DNA of 64,000 bases. Source: Motiliproteus sp963974645 (lineage in GTDB: Bacteria > Pseudomonadota > Gammaproteobacteria > Pseudomonadales > Balneatricaceae). The notes beneath the pieces were generated by a model that had not been told where the DNA came from, ran no database searches, and saw nothing but the letters and a program-made list of their open reading frames with translations. Positions 25,332 through 34,598 of this stretch are shown one piece after another. Where the stretch lies: contig CAXBEA010000003.1 in assembly GCA_963974645.1 (NCBI GenBank), forward strand, positions 1 through 64,000, written 5' to 3'. Both the position numbers and the translations under genes were made by a program. Every line of letters begins with the position of its first letter. Position 1 is the first letter of the stretch.

Positions 25332-26395
25332 CAAGCGCCAGCATCATAGAACATCGGATCGCCAGCAGCAGCCTGCTGGGTCTGTTGAATCTGCCCCAAA
25401 ATCGCCTGTTCGTGTGCTTCGTCAGACGCATCTTCACGCTGCTCGGGGTTAATCCCCAGCTTGGCGAATAACTGTCGATCTGCATCCGTCTCCGGATTAT
25501 CGGTGGTCAGTAGCTTCTCACCGTAGAAAATCGAATTGGCACCCGCCATAAAGCAAAGTGCCTGCATCTGCTCGTTCATCGCCTGCCGTCCTGCCGACAG
25601 GCGCACGTGCGATTTAGGCATCAAGATTCGAGCAACGGCGATAGTACGAATAAAATCAAAAGGCTCTAGATCCTCGACCTTCTCCAGCGGGGTACCTTCG
25701 ACCTTGACCAGCATATTCAGGGGTACACTCTCGGGGTGATCGGGCATGTTTGCCAGTGTTAACAGCAGACCGATTCGATCCTGAAGCTGCTCACCCATCC
25801 CCATGATCCCACCGCAACAGACCTTCATCCCCGAGTTCCGGACATTCTGCAGGGTATCGAGACGATCCTGATAGGTGCGGGTGGTAATAATGCTGCCGTA
25901 ATATTCGGCAGAGGTATCTAGATTGTGGTTATAGTAATCGAGCCCTGCTTCAGCCAGATCCGAGGCCTGCTTGTCATCGAGCATCCCCAGTGTCATACAG
26001 GCCTCCAGCCCCATCGACTTGACCCCCTGGATCATCTCGATCACATAGGGCATATCTTTGGCCCGCGGGCTACGCCAAGCAGCCCCCATGCAGAAACGGG
26101 TTGCCCCTTTAGCTTTGGCAGCCTCGGCTTCGCGCAGAACCTGTTTGACCTTCATCAACCGCTCGACTTCAAGATCGGTGCAATATTTTGAACTTTGCGG
26201 ACAGTAGGCACAGTCTTCCGGGCAGGCACCGGTCTTAATCGACAACAGGGTGCTGACCTGCACCTGATTCGGGTCAAAGTGCTGCCGATGCACCATCTGA
26301 GCGTTGAACAGCAGGTCATTAAAAGGTAGCTCGAACAGCGCCTGCACTTGATCGGCAGTCCAGTCATGACGGGGTGCGTCAGCAGGGTTGAACAT
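25331..26395 (-). CDS. bioB: biotin synthase
   Basis: 354-residue radical SAM enzyme. The cluster motif is C58-x3-C62-x2-C65 (ACPEDCAYCPQSS); ligands for the second cluster lie in GLEACMTLGM and GMKVCCGGIMGMGE, and the conserved Arg is in VRLSAGR. It inserts sulfur into dethiobiotin. The ATG at 26395 has GGAG upstream; an open extension of 20 codons is not used. It leads the operon bioB-F-H-C-D. bioA is absent, so DAPA synthase must be elsewhere. Confidence 0.95.
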   Translation of the reverse strand: MFNPADAPRHDWTADQVQALFELPFNDLLFNAQMVHRQHFDPNQVQVSTLLSIKTGACPEDCAYCPQSSKYCTDLEVERLMKVKQVLREAEAAKAKGATRFCMGAAWRSPRAKDMPYVIEMIQGVKSMGLEACMTLGMLDDKQASDLAEAGLDYYNHNLDTSAEYYGSIITTRTYQDRLDTLQNVRNSGMKVCCGGIMGMGEQLQDRIGLLLTLANMPDHPESVPLNMLVKVEGTPLEKVEDLEPFDFIRTIAVARILMPKSHVRLSAGRQAMNEQMQALCFMAGANSIFYGEKLLTTDNPETDADRQLFAKLGINPEQREDASDEAHEQAILGQIQQTQQAAAGDPMFYDAGA

Positions 26396-26477
26396 AGTCG
26401 TGCTCCTATAATAAACGTACGCAGACCTTGCTGGATCTGGGCTAAACTGCCCCATACCAAAACATCAGGCCAAGGAA

Positions 26478-26512
26478 AGGCTCGATTTTACCGACACGGA
26501 TAATTCTGTCAA
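26478..26512 (-). promoter_or_regulatory. sigma-70 promoter of the bio operon
   Basis: On the minus strand TTGACA (26507-26512) and TAAAAT (26485-26490) are spaced by 16 bases, about 90 bases ahead of bioB. No BirA-type operator (paired TTGTAAACC-like halves) is recognisable in this interval. Confidence 0.7.
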
Positions 26513-26515
26513 CTT

Positions 26516-27334
26516 ATGAAAAACACCAAGGATTACATCAGTTCTTTTTTTAACCAACTACTCCGCTCGCCACTCTGCCTTCTCTGCCATCGACCCAGCC
26601 AACAAGAACATCCGCTCTGCCACGGCTGCGAACAAGACCTACCCTGGCTGGACAACTACTGCCCGCAGTGCGCCGAACCACTATCAACACGTCTAACAAC
26701 GGCCTCAGCGGCGTTGTCAAACACGAATGCAGCGGCAATTTTTTGCGGCCACTGTGTCAAGCAGCCTCCTGCTTTTAATCACACCTACGCACCTCTACGC
26801 TATGATTTTCCCGCCGATCTATTGATCCAGCGGATCAAACATCGTGCCGATTACCAGAGGATTGAGCTGCTCAGCCAGCTGTTTGTAAAAAAACTCCCAC
26901 AGCTGACGATGCAATCCAAACCGCACCAATTAATACCCGTACCGCTACACCCGAACCGTTTACGTCAGCGCGGTTATAATCAAGCTATTGAATTGGCCTA
27001 CAGTATTGCTGCGCGTTTACGTATACCGGTCAATACCCGCGCCTGCAGCAGACTGCTCGATACACCGCACCAACAGGGATTGAACGCTAAACAGCGGCGG
27101 CGTAATCTACGTCACGCGTTTAGTGTTGACCCGGAGCAACTCAAGATGATCGGCCCCTACCAACAGATCGCACTGATCGACGATGTCATGACCACAGGAA
27201 CCACCGCTCAGGTATTAGCCGAGCAACTCAAAGAGGCTGGGGTCGAGCACGTCAGTGTCTGGTGCTTAGCCAGAACGCCCGCGGGCAGATTGCACCACTC
27301 AACTACCGACGACAAAAATAGCGTCAAGCCTTGA
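26516..27334 (+). CDS. ComF-family amidophosphoribosyltransferase-like protein
   Basis: 272 residues. The N-terminus carries zinc-finger cysteines (CLLCHRP, CHGCEQDLPW, YCPQCAEPL, FCGHC). A phosphoribosyltransferase domain follows with LIPVPLHPNRLRQRGYNQA, a C-terminal ALIDDVMTTGTTA PRPP loop and SVWCLARTP. ComF/GntX homologues assist DNA uptake or carbon use; the reaction is unproven. Divergent from the bio operon, as is common. Confidence 0.88.
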   Translation: MKNTKDYISSFFNQLLRSPLCLLCHRPSQQEHPLCHGCEQDLPWLDNYCPQCAEPLSTRLTTASAALSNTNAAAIFCGHCVKQPPAFNHTYAPLRYDFPADLLIQRIKHRADYQRIELLSQLFVKKLPQLTMQSKPHQLIPVPLHPNRLRQRGYNQAIELAYSIAARLRIPVNTRACSRLLDTPHQQGLNAKQRRRNLRHAFSVDPEQLKMIGPYQQIALIDDVMTTGTTAQVLAEQLKEAGVEHVSVWCLARTPAGRLHHSTTDDKNSVKP

Positions 27335-27426
27335 TGAGGAAGCTATACCAAACTGAGTTACCATAGCGATCCGCTCTTGGGTCCAACCTGCCAGGAGATC
27401 ATCAATGTGCAGCTACGGAAACGCTA

Positions 27427-27626
27427 ATGACAACGATTAACGAACATCCCTATTACACCCTAACCCCTGATCGGGTAGTGGCTGCTGTCGAGTCGATCGG
27501 CCACCTGGTAGACGCCCGTATTTTTCCGCTTAACCGGTTAACTTATCTCAGCTCAAAGAGATCATCGCCATGCTTGAGTACACGGCAAAGTCATTCGATT
27601 TAGTGATACCGGACCATTGGCGCTAA
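27427..27626 (+). pseudogene. remnant of an SrkA-like N-terminus
   Basis: A 58-codon frame opens with MTTINEHPYYTLTPDRVV and continues AAVESIGHLVDARIFPLN. It parallels the start of the intact srkA 300 bases downstream (LTPD, then A-x-E-x-x-G, D and LN line up). After PLN the similarity stops and the frame ends at 27601-27603. Another frame continues with QLKEIIAMLEYTAKSFDLV to a stop at 27626. This looks like a truncated tandem duplicate. The rest of 27335-27733 shows no other gene. Confidence 0.5.
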
Positions 27627-27733
27627 CTAAGACCGCATCTAGGTATATAAAAAGCATCTAACCCTCCCCTGTAATTGGTCCAATGATAATTAAGCGGCCC
27701 ATTTCAGCGCACACCAAAACCATGAGTTGATAT

Positions 27734-28720
27734 ATGGCGCATGCATACAGCGAACTAACACCGGATACTATTTTTGACGCTATTGAAGCTCAAGGATATC
27801 GATGTGACGGGCAATATTTAGCTTTAAATAGTTACGAGAACAGAGTTTTTCAATTTGGTATTGAAGACGGCCAACCGATCATTGCGAAGTTTTATCGTCC
27901 TAATCGCTGGTCAAAAGAACAGATCCTAGAAGAGCATGATTTTTGCTTAGAGCTCGCGGCTGCTGAGTGGCCCGTTGTCCCACCGTTAAAAGCACAGAAC
28001 GGCTGTACGCTCCATGATCATGGCAAATTTAAATTCGCGCTATTTGAACGTAAAGGAGGACGAACTCCAGAACTCGATGACCTGGATAATCTAGAGGCGC
28101 TAGGGCGTCAACTAGGACGACTCCACGCGGTCGGTTCGCTGAAGCCTTTCAACAAGCGGCCTCAAATCGACATTGAAAGCTACGGCATTAAAAGTAGAGA
28201 GTTTTTGCTAAGTAATGACTTCATACCAGACTCGTTAGTGGCTGCATATGAAACGCTTAGCAAAGATCTTATAGATACCGTCACGCGCAAATTCCATGAT
28301 AACCCCTATGAGATATTACGCTTGCACGGCGACTGCCATGCTGGAAATATCCTTTGGCGTGATGAAGCCCCCCTATTCGTCGACTTTGACGATTGTCGAT
28401 CTGGTCCTGCCATTCAAGACCTATGGTTATTGCTCAACGGTGATAGAGGTCAACAACGACTACAGTTGGAAACCATTCTGGAAGGCTATGAGCTATTCCA
28501 TGATTTTGATAATCGTGAATTGCATCTAGTGGAAAGTCTCCGGACGCTCAGAATGATGCACTATGCAGCATGGTTAGCCCGCAGATGGTCCGACCCCGCT
28601 TTTCCTATGGCTTTTCCATGGTTCAATACAGAACGCTATTGGGGGGAGCATATCATTAGCCTCAGAGAGCAATTATCAGAACTACAAGAACCTCCTTTGC
28701 AGCGAATAACAGCGTTTTAA
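27734..28720 (+). CDS. srkA: stress response kinase A (SrkA/YihE)
   Basis: 328-residue Ser/Thr kinase-like protein of the aminoglycoside phosphotransferase fold. Marks are LNSYENRVFQFG, IIAKFYRPNRWS, LGRQLGRLHAVG, the catalytic loop LRLHGDCHAGNILW and FVDFDDCRSGPAIQDLW, then the family tail PWFNTERYWGEHI. It protects cells in envelope or oxidative stress by opposing toxin-dependent death pathways (known from E. coli). Cytosolic; single gene, preceded by a truncated copy of its own N-terminus. Confidence 0.92.
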   Translation: MAHAYSELTPDTIFDAIEAQGYRCDGQYLALNSYENRVFQFGIEDGQPIIAKFYRPNRWSKEQILEEHDFCLELAAAEWPVVPPLKAQNGCTLHDHGKFKFALFERKGGRTPELDDLDNLEALGRQLGRLHAVGSLKPFNKRPQIDIESYGIKSREFLLSNDFIPDSLVAAYETLSKDLIDTVTRKFHDNPYEILRLHGDCHAGNILWRDEAPLFVDFDDCRSGPAIQDLWLLLNGDRGQQRLQLETILEGYELFHDFDNRELHLVESLRTLRMMHYAAWLARRWSDPAFPMAFPWFNTERYWGEHIISLREQLSELQEPPLQRITAF

Positions 28721-28827
28721 ATATGCCTAGCTGCGGCAGCAATCCATTTTAGTACCTGCAAACGATCAATGAATTGGACACTGAAAGTCACCTGCTGTTA
28801 AGTCGTATTGGTTATGACCCTAGTAGG

Positions 28828-28868
28828 AAAAAATCCGCGTGGGCGCGGTGATATTTACCCACGCGGAT
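28828..28868 (-). terminator. intrinsic terminator of the PreP-like gene
   Basis: On the minus strand an 11-bp perfect stem (ATCCGCGTGGG / CCCACGCGGAT) is followed by TTTTTT, starting three bases after the stop codon. Without a T tract on the other strand it serves the minus-strand gene mainly. Confidence 0.88.
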
Positions 28869-28871
28869 CAC

Positions 28872-31829
28872 TCATACCTTGAACAGTTGGTAGCCGCCGG
28901 TTGCCAACGTCTCCGCTTGCTTAGGATCGGTAATCACCGCCACGCTGGCCGGTTGATCTTTTAGGTAGAGCTCGGCGACCCGCTGCAGATCGGCGAGACG
29001 CACGGTTAATATCCGTGCGCGGAACGCTTTTCTATGTGCGGGGGTACGGCCAAACAATGCGCTGTGGTAGGCCTGCTTGGCCTCACCCGATGGAGATCCT
29101 GGCTTGTCGATACTACTGACCACACCCAGTACGGCTTCTTCAAGACGGCTGGAAGCATGCTCTGTTTCCAGCAACCAACTGACAGACCGATCAAAATCAG
29201 TCAAGGTTTCTTCAATCCGCGGATCTCGATAAGAGAAGAAGCGGAAGCACGCGCTCGAAGAGTCTTGACTGGCACCCGAACCGTACGCCCCACCCTGTTC
29301 TCGAATAGCACGATGGAGAAATCCGTTGCGCAAGAATTCGCCCAGCACGGTCAACGCTGCTGCATCAGCATGCTCAACCGTCACCGTCGCATAGGCTTTG
29401 GCGCAGAAGTTTACCTGGGTATTGGTACTCCAGACCTGCTTCACAGCTTCTCTAACCGGTGCCAGTGAAAACGCCTCAAAGGGGGTACTTTGCGGCAGTG
29501 CTGACCAATGCTGTTCCAGGGTCAAGTCCAGCTCATCGCGCCGTGCTGGCTCTGCAATAGTAAGAAAATGCCTGGGAGCCTGGAGTAACAACTGGTGAAT
29601 CTCAGCCAACTGCTGAGCCAGCTGCTGCAGCTCCTTTGGATCTTGCAACCTAGCGTCAAGCTGTTTCAGATGGGTAATACTCTGCAATCCCTGCTGACGA
29701 TCGGCAAGCAGCGCTGCCGGACTGTAATGGCTCGAAGCCGCCATCATCGCCAAGCCGTGACCACTACCCGTGATGCTCTGCTGCTTACGGGCTAATTTTT
29801 GCGCCATCAATTCGCGAATTTTGCCATGCTCATCGAAGCGCAGCTGGGTAAAGGTGGTGTTCATCAGCTCCGCCAGATTGGCGGCATTGTGGACCAGCGC
29901 CTTACCCGACAGGGTGAAATAACCGGTTACTTTCTGTTCGTCCTTGATAGCGCCACGCACCGAAGTGTAGGCGCGGATACCACCAGAAACACTGGCCTGC
30001 CAAGCCTGAGCTTCGGGATAGCTGCGTTCTCCGCAACCCAGCTCTGTCAGGCAACTGGTGTAAAAAGGCAGCATCTGTAGCTGGGCATCACTGAGTTTTG
30101 GCAGTTCAACCAGTAGCTGCTGGTACACCAGGCCGTTAGTGCCACGGCCGTAAAAGATACGCTTACCGCAGCTGAGGGTTTTCGACTCGCCTTCAGGAAT
30201 CATCACGTCAGACGGCACATCTACCAGGCCCACCTTCGGCAGTATCGACTCATCATCAACCTGATTCTGACGCGCCTTGAGTGCGCTGGCTTGGTCAAGC
30301 AGCAACTGTTGCTGCTCGGCACTGAGCGTCGACTTGATCGCAGCGAGGCGATCCGCCTCAGCCTGGTCACGGCGCTTCGCCAGCTGAGTATCGGGACGCA
30401 GGGTCAGGCGCACCCGATGCTGGTTATCCAACAGCAGTCGCTTGACCTGTTGCTGGATATAATCGGGCTGCTGGATTTTCTGATGCAGCGACGCCAACAC
30501 GGGATCTAGATTGATCGCTGCAACCGGATCACCGCGATGCACCGCTGCTCCCAAACCGCTTAGCATCAGCTGCAAACCGTAAGGATAGCTGTCACCACCG
30601 ATCTCGCGCTGACTCAACTCCAACTGGTGCAGTGCAGCTTCAACCTGGGATTGTGGAACACCGGTCTCCACCACCTGCTCTAACACTTGCAACACCATCG
30701 CCTCGATGGCGTCAGCCTGCTCCGGTTCAGAACCCTCCATACCGCACATAAAACTCATCTCGCGGTTGGAATCTTCCAGCCCGCACAGCGGTGAGGGCGC
30801 GCTGCCAAGATCCGATGACTCTAGCGCATAGCGCAGTGGAGAGGCGCTGTTGTCGAGTAACACCTGGGATAACAGATGCGCCTCCAGCTGCTGCCCCAGA
30901 TCGTTGCTATTGCCTAACAGCCAACCCAGCACGACGTGCGTTTTAGCCGAGGCGTCATCATCTTCGAGCGGATAGGCCTCCTCCACCCGTATCGGTGAAA
31001 AATAGCGCTGCTCGTCGCCGACCGAGATCTGTTCCGATTGCGCTTTAAAACGACTCAGCGCCTCGGTCTCGAAACGCTGCTGCAATTCACTGGCCGGTAA
31101 ATCACCAAAGGTCATAAAGACCGCATTGCTGGGATGGTAGTGACTGGCGTAAAACCCCTTGAGCTGTTCGTAGCTCAGGCTGGGGATCACTTCAGGGTCG
31201 CCGCCACTGTTATAATGGTAGGTCGTGCTCTGAAATAGATGCTTGGTCATCGTCTGCCACAGCAGGCTGACAGGCGAGCTCATCGCCCCTTTCATCTCGT
31301 TGTAGACCACGCCTTTATAAACTAACGCTGACGCCTTGTTACCTTCTTCGGAAAATTCGATCCGATGCCCTTCCTGAGCAAAATCAAGTTTGTCCAGACG
31401 GCTAAAAAAGACCGCATCCAGATAGACATCCAGCAGGTTGAAGAAGTCTTTGCGGTTTTGACTGGCGAATGGATAGGCGGTCCAGTCAGAGCTGGTGAAC
31501 GCATTCATAAAGGTATTCAGCGAGCGCCGGGTCATCATAAAGAAGGGGTCACGTACCGGATACTTTTCACTGCCACAGAGGCTGGTGTGCTCCAAAATAT
31601 GCGCCACACCGGTAGAGTCCTGAGGGATCGTGCGCAGCGCAACCAGAAACACATTCTCGCTGTTATCAGCCGCAATATGGTAATGTTTGGCACCGGTCTC
31701 TTTATGACGATACTCGGCGATCTCTATCCCCAGCGATTCGATTAACTGGTGACGTTCAAACTCAAAACTGGAAAAGGGTTTAAGGGCGGCTGTAAGGGTA
31801 TCGATTGAGCGTGAAGATTGACTACTCAT
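28872..31829 (-). CDS. M16C-family zinc protease, PreP-like
   Basis: About 985 residues, the double-unit size of presequence-peptidase-like proteins. The inverted zinc motif H77-x-x-E80-H81 (HILEHTSLCGS) is followed by RDPFFMMTRRSLNTFMNAFTSS. A second, inactive-type half contains the Arg/Tyr region EQGGAYGSGASQDSS and FFSYRDPR. It degrades unstructured peptides. I favour the ATG at 31829, because the 66 bases before it are AT-rich and unlike coding sequence. An ATG at 31895 that touches the stop of the upstream SDR gene is the alternative. Cytosolic. Confidence 0.9.
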   Translation of the reverse strand: MSSQSSRSIDTLTAALKPFSSFEFERHQLIESLGIEIAEYRHKETGAKHYHIAADNSENVFLVALRTIPQDSTGVAHILEHTSLCGSEKYPVRDPFFMMTRRSLNTFMNAFTSSDWTAYPFASQNRKDFFNLLDVYLDAVFFSRLDKLDFAQEGHRIEFSEEGNKASALVYKGVVYNEMKGAMSSPVSLLWQTMTKHLFQSTTYHYNSGGDPEVIPSLSYEQLKGFYASHYHPSNAVFMTFGDLPASELQQRFETEALSRFKAQSEQISVGDEQRYFSPIRVEEAYPLEDDDASAKTHVVLGWLLGNSNDLGQQLEAHLLSQVLLDNSASPLRYALESSDLGSAPSPLCGLEDSNREMSFMCGMEGSEPEQADAIEAMVLQVLEQVVETGVPQSQVEAALHQLELSQREIGGDSYPYGLQLMLSGLGAAVHRGDPVAAINLDPVLASLHQKIQQPDYIQQQVKRLLLDNQHRVRLTLRPDTQLAKRRDQAEADRLAAIKSTLSAEQQQLLLDQASALKARQNQVDDESILPKVGLVDVPSDVMIPEGESKTLSCGKRIFYGRGTNGLVYQQLLVELPKLSDAQLQMLPFYTSCLTELGCGERSYPEAQAWQASVSGGIRAYTSVRGAIKDEQKVTGYFTLSGKALVHNAANLAELMNTTFTQLRFDEHGKIRELMAQKLARKQQSITGSGHGLAMMAASSHYSPAALLADRQQGLQSITHLKQLDARLQDPKELQQLAQQLAEIHQLLLQAPRHFLTIAEPARRDELDLTLEQHWSALPQSTPFEAFSLAPVREAVKQVWSTNTQVNFCAKAYATVTVEHADAAALTVLGEFLRNGFLHRAIREQGGAYGSGASQDSSSACFRFFSYRDPRIEETLTDFDRSVSWLLETEHASSRLEEAVLGVVSSIDKPGSPSGEAKQAYHSALFGRTPAHRKAFRARILTVRLADLQRVAELYLKDQPASVAVITDPKQAETLATGGYQLFKV

Positions 31830-31897
31830 TAGTGCGGGGTGTCCTGTGTTAATCACTTTAATTTTATTATCCGAATTGCTAACCACCAGAGACATCA

Positions 31898-32749
31898 CTA
31901 ACCCCGCGCCAATATTCGATCCAACAGCGCGGTGGGTAGTACCCGTTTAAGAAACGCAAACAGATAGGTGGGTGCGGTAACATAGTAGCGGTTTTTAGGT
32001 CGCCGTGCTGCAAGCGCTTTAACGACTTTATCTGCAACCGCATCCGCAGACAAAGTAAACCGGCCACTGAGTCCTGGCTTACTCAATCGTGACTCCATCA
32101 ACATATAAGCCTGACGATGAACACTCTGCTCCGGCTCCACATGGCGCAGAAAAGCCTCGCGAGCATGCTGACGAAAACGGCTATCAATAGGCCCCGGCTC
32201 GATCAAAACAATATCGATGCCACTGCCTCGCAGTTCAAGCCGCAAGGTATCTGCCATCGCTTCCAGGGCAAACTTGGATGCATTGTATGCACCTCGGTAA
32301 GGCATACACACCAACCCCAGCACCGAACTATTGAAGATAATCCGCCCATGCCCCTGTGCACGCATCAGGGGGAGAATCAGATTGTTAAGTTCATGCCAGC
32401 CAAACAGGTTAGTCTCAAACTGCTGCCGTAATGCCGCACGGCTCAGATCCTCCAGGGCGCCTGCCTGGCCGTAGGCACCATTATGGAAGACCGCATCAAG
32501 ACGGCCACCCGTCTGCGCTATGACCCAGTCGATAGCCGAAGATATTGAGTCTGAGCTATCCAGATCGAGCTGGCTGGCAGCAAAGCCGAGATGCTTTAAT
32601 CGATCAACATCCTCGCCGTTGCGTGCAGTAGCCAGGACCTGAAAATCCAGCCCTTTAAGCCGCTGTGCAGTTGCAAAACCTATCCCCGATGAACAGCCGG
32701 TTATTAAGATGCTTTTAATCTGCGTTACCCCTCTGGCGTTTTTATCCAA
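31898..32749 (-). CDS. short-chain dehydrogenase/reductase
   Basis: 283 residues, classical SDR. It has TGCSSGIG cofactor loop (residues 17-24), HNGAYGQAGALE in place of the usual NNAG, an active-site serine in IIFNSSVLGLV and YNASK for YxxxK. A C-terminal hydrophobic tail (YVTAPTYLFAFLKRVLPTALLDRIL) may touch the membrane. The replacement of NNAG by HNGA is common in this subgroup. The start is TTG, with no ATG available in frame. Substrate unknown. Confidence 0.85.
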   Translation of the reverse strand: MDKNARGVTQIKSILITGCSSGIGFATAQRLKGLDFQVLATARNGEDVDRLKHLGFAASQLDLDSSDSISSAIDWVIAQTGGRLDAVFHNGAYGQAGALEDLSRAALRQQFETNLFGWHELNNLILPLMRAQGHGRIIFNSSVLGLVCMPYRGAYNASKFALEAMADTLRLELRGSGIDIVLIEPGPIDSRFRQHAREAFLRHVEPEQSVHRQAYMLMESRLSKPGLSGRFTLSADAVADKVVKALAARRPKNRYYVTAPTYLFAFLKRVLPTALLDRILARG

Positions 32750-32803
32750 GATCTTTACAGCAATTATTTTTAAAGACTTTATGCCCCAGATACGGGAATG
32801 ACA

Positions 32804-32832
32804 TTGACATTTTCAGGTGCTCAATTTATAGT
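32804..32832 (+). promoter_or_regulatory. sigma-70 promoter of the phasin gene
   Basis: TTGACA (32804-32809), 17-base spacer, TATAGT (32827-32832), about 75 bases ahead of the phasin ATG. Close to consensus, which suggests strong expression. Confidence 0.82.
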
Positions 32833-32908
32833 CAGACCATCTTTTGTTGCATCGCAACAATGCGTTTGTATTAAACCTTTATAACTTGCCTGATGATGGA
32901 GCACGTCC

Positions 32909-33718
32909 ATGTACGAATCAACTTTTGAAAACGTCAAATCCAGCTTTCAGCCGCTGATCGAACTGGCTGAGCTGAATCGCAAGACTCTGGAAAAAATGAC
33001 CTCGGTTCAGACTAGCTATCTGACCGATTGCATCAGCACCAGCATCAAACAAGTTAAATCTCTGGCTGAATCAGGTAGCCCACAGCGTGCCACTGAACTT
33101 TCATTCGAGATGATTAAAGAGTTTGAAAACAAGCTAGCCGGTGCTACCGAGCAAAATATAGCTGCGCTGCACGAACTGCGAACCGCCTATAGCGCCCTGA
33201 TGAATGGCAGTTGTTCAGACAATTATGCGCGCGTCACAGAGCTATATAGTCTGAAAGAGACCTTTGCTGTTCCTGGATTCAATGTTGTTGCAACGCCAAG
33301 TGCTGCGCCTGCCCAGAAAGCTACAGTGACAAAAACGCCTGCTATAAAAGCCGTTGTTGCTAAGAAAGCCTCTGCGGCTAAAGACCCCGTCGTAACTGAA
33401 AAGGTTGTAGCTGAAAAGGTTGTAGCTGAGGCTGTTGAAGCAAAAACAGTAGAAACAAAGGCAGTTGAAGCCAAAGTTGTTGAGACTAAGCCAGCAATCA
33501 AACCCGCACAAACGACTCCTGCCAAGGCAGAGGTTGTTGAAACTAAGCCGACCCCTGCTCCAGTTGCGCCAGCCGTAGCCGTTGCTGAAGAGGTCAAGCC
33601 TAAAACCGCACCCGTTAAAGCAGCTGAAGCTACGCCTAAAGCAGCAGTAAAACGCGCAGCAGCCAAGCCCTCTGTTAAGAAAGCCGCGGCAAAATCTGCT
33701 GCGGTAAAAAAGCGCTAA
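32909..33718 (+). CDS. phasin-family protein with a Lys/Ala/Pro-rich tail
   Basis: 269 residues. The first 115 form a phasin-like helical domain (FENVKSSFQPLIELAELNRK ... FEMIKEFENKLAGATEQNIAALHELR). The remaining 150 are repetitive, rich in Ala, Lys, Val, Pro and Glu (VVAEKVVAEAVEAKTVETKA ... KAAAKSAAVKKR), like PhaF or histone H1 tails. Phasins coat polyhydroxyalkanoate granules; such basic tails can bind DNA and help distribute granules. GGAG precedes the ATG. The repetitive DNA also opens a long antisense frame (33223-33666) that is not a gene. No other PHA gene lies in the window. Confidence 0.82.
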   Translation: MYESTFENVKSSFQPLIELAELNRKTLEKMTSVQTSYLTDCISTSIKQVKSLAESGSPQRATELSFEMIKEFENKLAGATEQNIAALHELRTAYSALMNGSCSDNYARVTELYSLKETFAVPGFNVVATPSAAPAQKATVTKTPAIKAVVAKKASAAKDPVVTEKVVAEKVVAEAVEAKTVETKAVEAKVVETKPAIKPAQTTPAKAEVVETKPTPAPVAPAVAVAEEVKPKTAPVKAAEATPKAAVKRAAAKPSVKKAAAKSAAVKKR

Positions 33719-33789
33719 ACGCGGATTAAGGTAACCGGTCAGATCTGTATCGGGATATCAACCCCTCCTCAGAATGACCGGTTACATAG

Positions 33790-34104
33790 TTCCGGCGAAA
33801 GTGGTACTGAACTTTAGACTTGTGCCTGAAGATTTGTTGAGTCCAATGGGGCTGTTTAACTGAACCAAAGATCCAACCCTTCATGTTCTTGGTTTCGATT
33901 ACGAAGACACCAAATCGAGATTCAATGATGTCATCAATCTGAGTGGTACTGTTTTCTGCCCAGTAAAAACTTAGCAGCCAGGTTCACCTGAACCTCGCCA
34001 ATGACGCCCTTGAACCAAGGTGTACGAGACAAGCCAACAAGCAGGAAGAGCGGTATCAGATACCAAAATTCCAATAGAGCTGTGTAGATAGGCGTGAAGT
34101 CCAT
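33790..34104 (-). pseudogene. NERD-domain protein gene, deleted and truncated
   Basis: On the minus strand a frame from the ATG at 34104 (AAGGAA before it) reads MDFTPIYTALLEFWYLIPLF, then GLSRTPWFKGVIGEVQVNLAAKF up to a stop after KQYHSD. In a shifted frame it continues TTQIDDIIESRFGVFVIETK, then NMKGWIFGSVKQPHWTQQIF. Together these are the membrane anchor and core of a nuclease-related (NERD) protein. The short stretch that normally lies between YH and TTQID is missing and the C-terminal half is lost. It sits next to tRNA-Val. Nothing else coding is seen in 33719-34475. Confidence 0.75.
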
Positions 34105-34420
34105 TTCCTTACCCTGCTAGATGCCCATTTTCTACAATGGATTAATAGACTCAGAGTATGCCAATAAACACAGAGAACACCATCTCTGTTTTGATGGGGA
34201 TGTACCTTGATGCTCCGTGCAGGAGTTCTTTTCCGTGCTTTATGTAGAACAAGGAAGGTATGGCAACTTTAGATGCCTGTTAGGCCGTGGATGCCCACTT
34301 AAGCAGTCGATAGCTACGCTATCACCGGCTGAAGTCGGGCTGAATTAAGTAAAAAGATATAGGAAGGGGTAAAGGCAACATGAATTTCACTGCCCTACAT
34401 ACGCCCTACAGAGCAGAAAC

Positions 34421-34448
34421 AAAAAAGCCCAAGACAAGGCTTGGGCTT
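34421..34448 (-). terminator. intrinsic terminator of tRNA-Val
   Basis: On the minus strand the stem AAGCCCAAG / CTTGGGCTT with a 6-base loop is followed by a run of T, about 28 bases after the tRNA 3' end. Confidence 0.88.
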
Positions 34449-34475
34449 CTATGCTGTTGTTTTACCAACAAATAT

Positions 34476-34552
<77 letters not shown>

Positions 34553-34570
34553 GTTGTTAACGTGAGGCGT

Positions 34571-34598
34571 ATTATAAAGTTCCTTTCAATTTTGACAA
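34571..34598 (-). promoter_or_regulatory. promoter of tRNA-Val
   Basis: On the minus strand TTGTCA (34593-34598), a 16-base spacer and TATAAT (34571-34576), ending about 18 bases before the tRNA. Confidence 0.85.

Noticed and set aside
33223..33666. 147-codon antisense frame within the phasin gene
   Set aside because: Antisense of the Ala/Lys repeat tail; low-complexity by construction and without a ribosome site.
33730..33785. GTAACCGGTCA ... TGACCGGTTAC as phasin terminator
   Set aside because: Arms are perfect but the loop is 34 bases and no T run follows, so the function is unclear.
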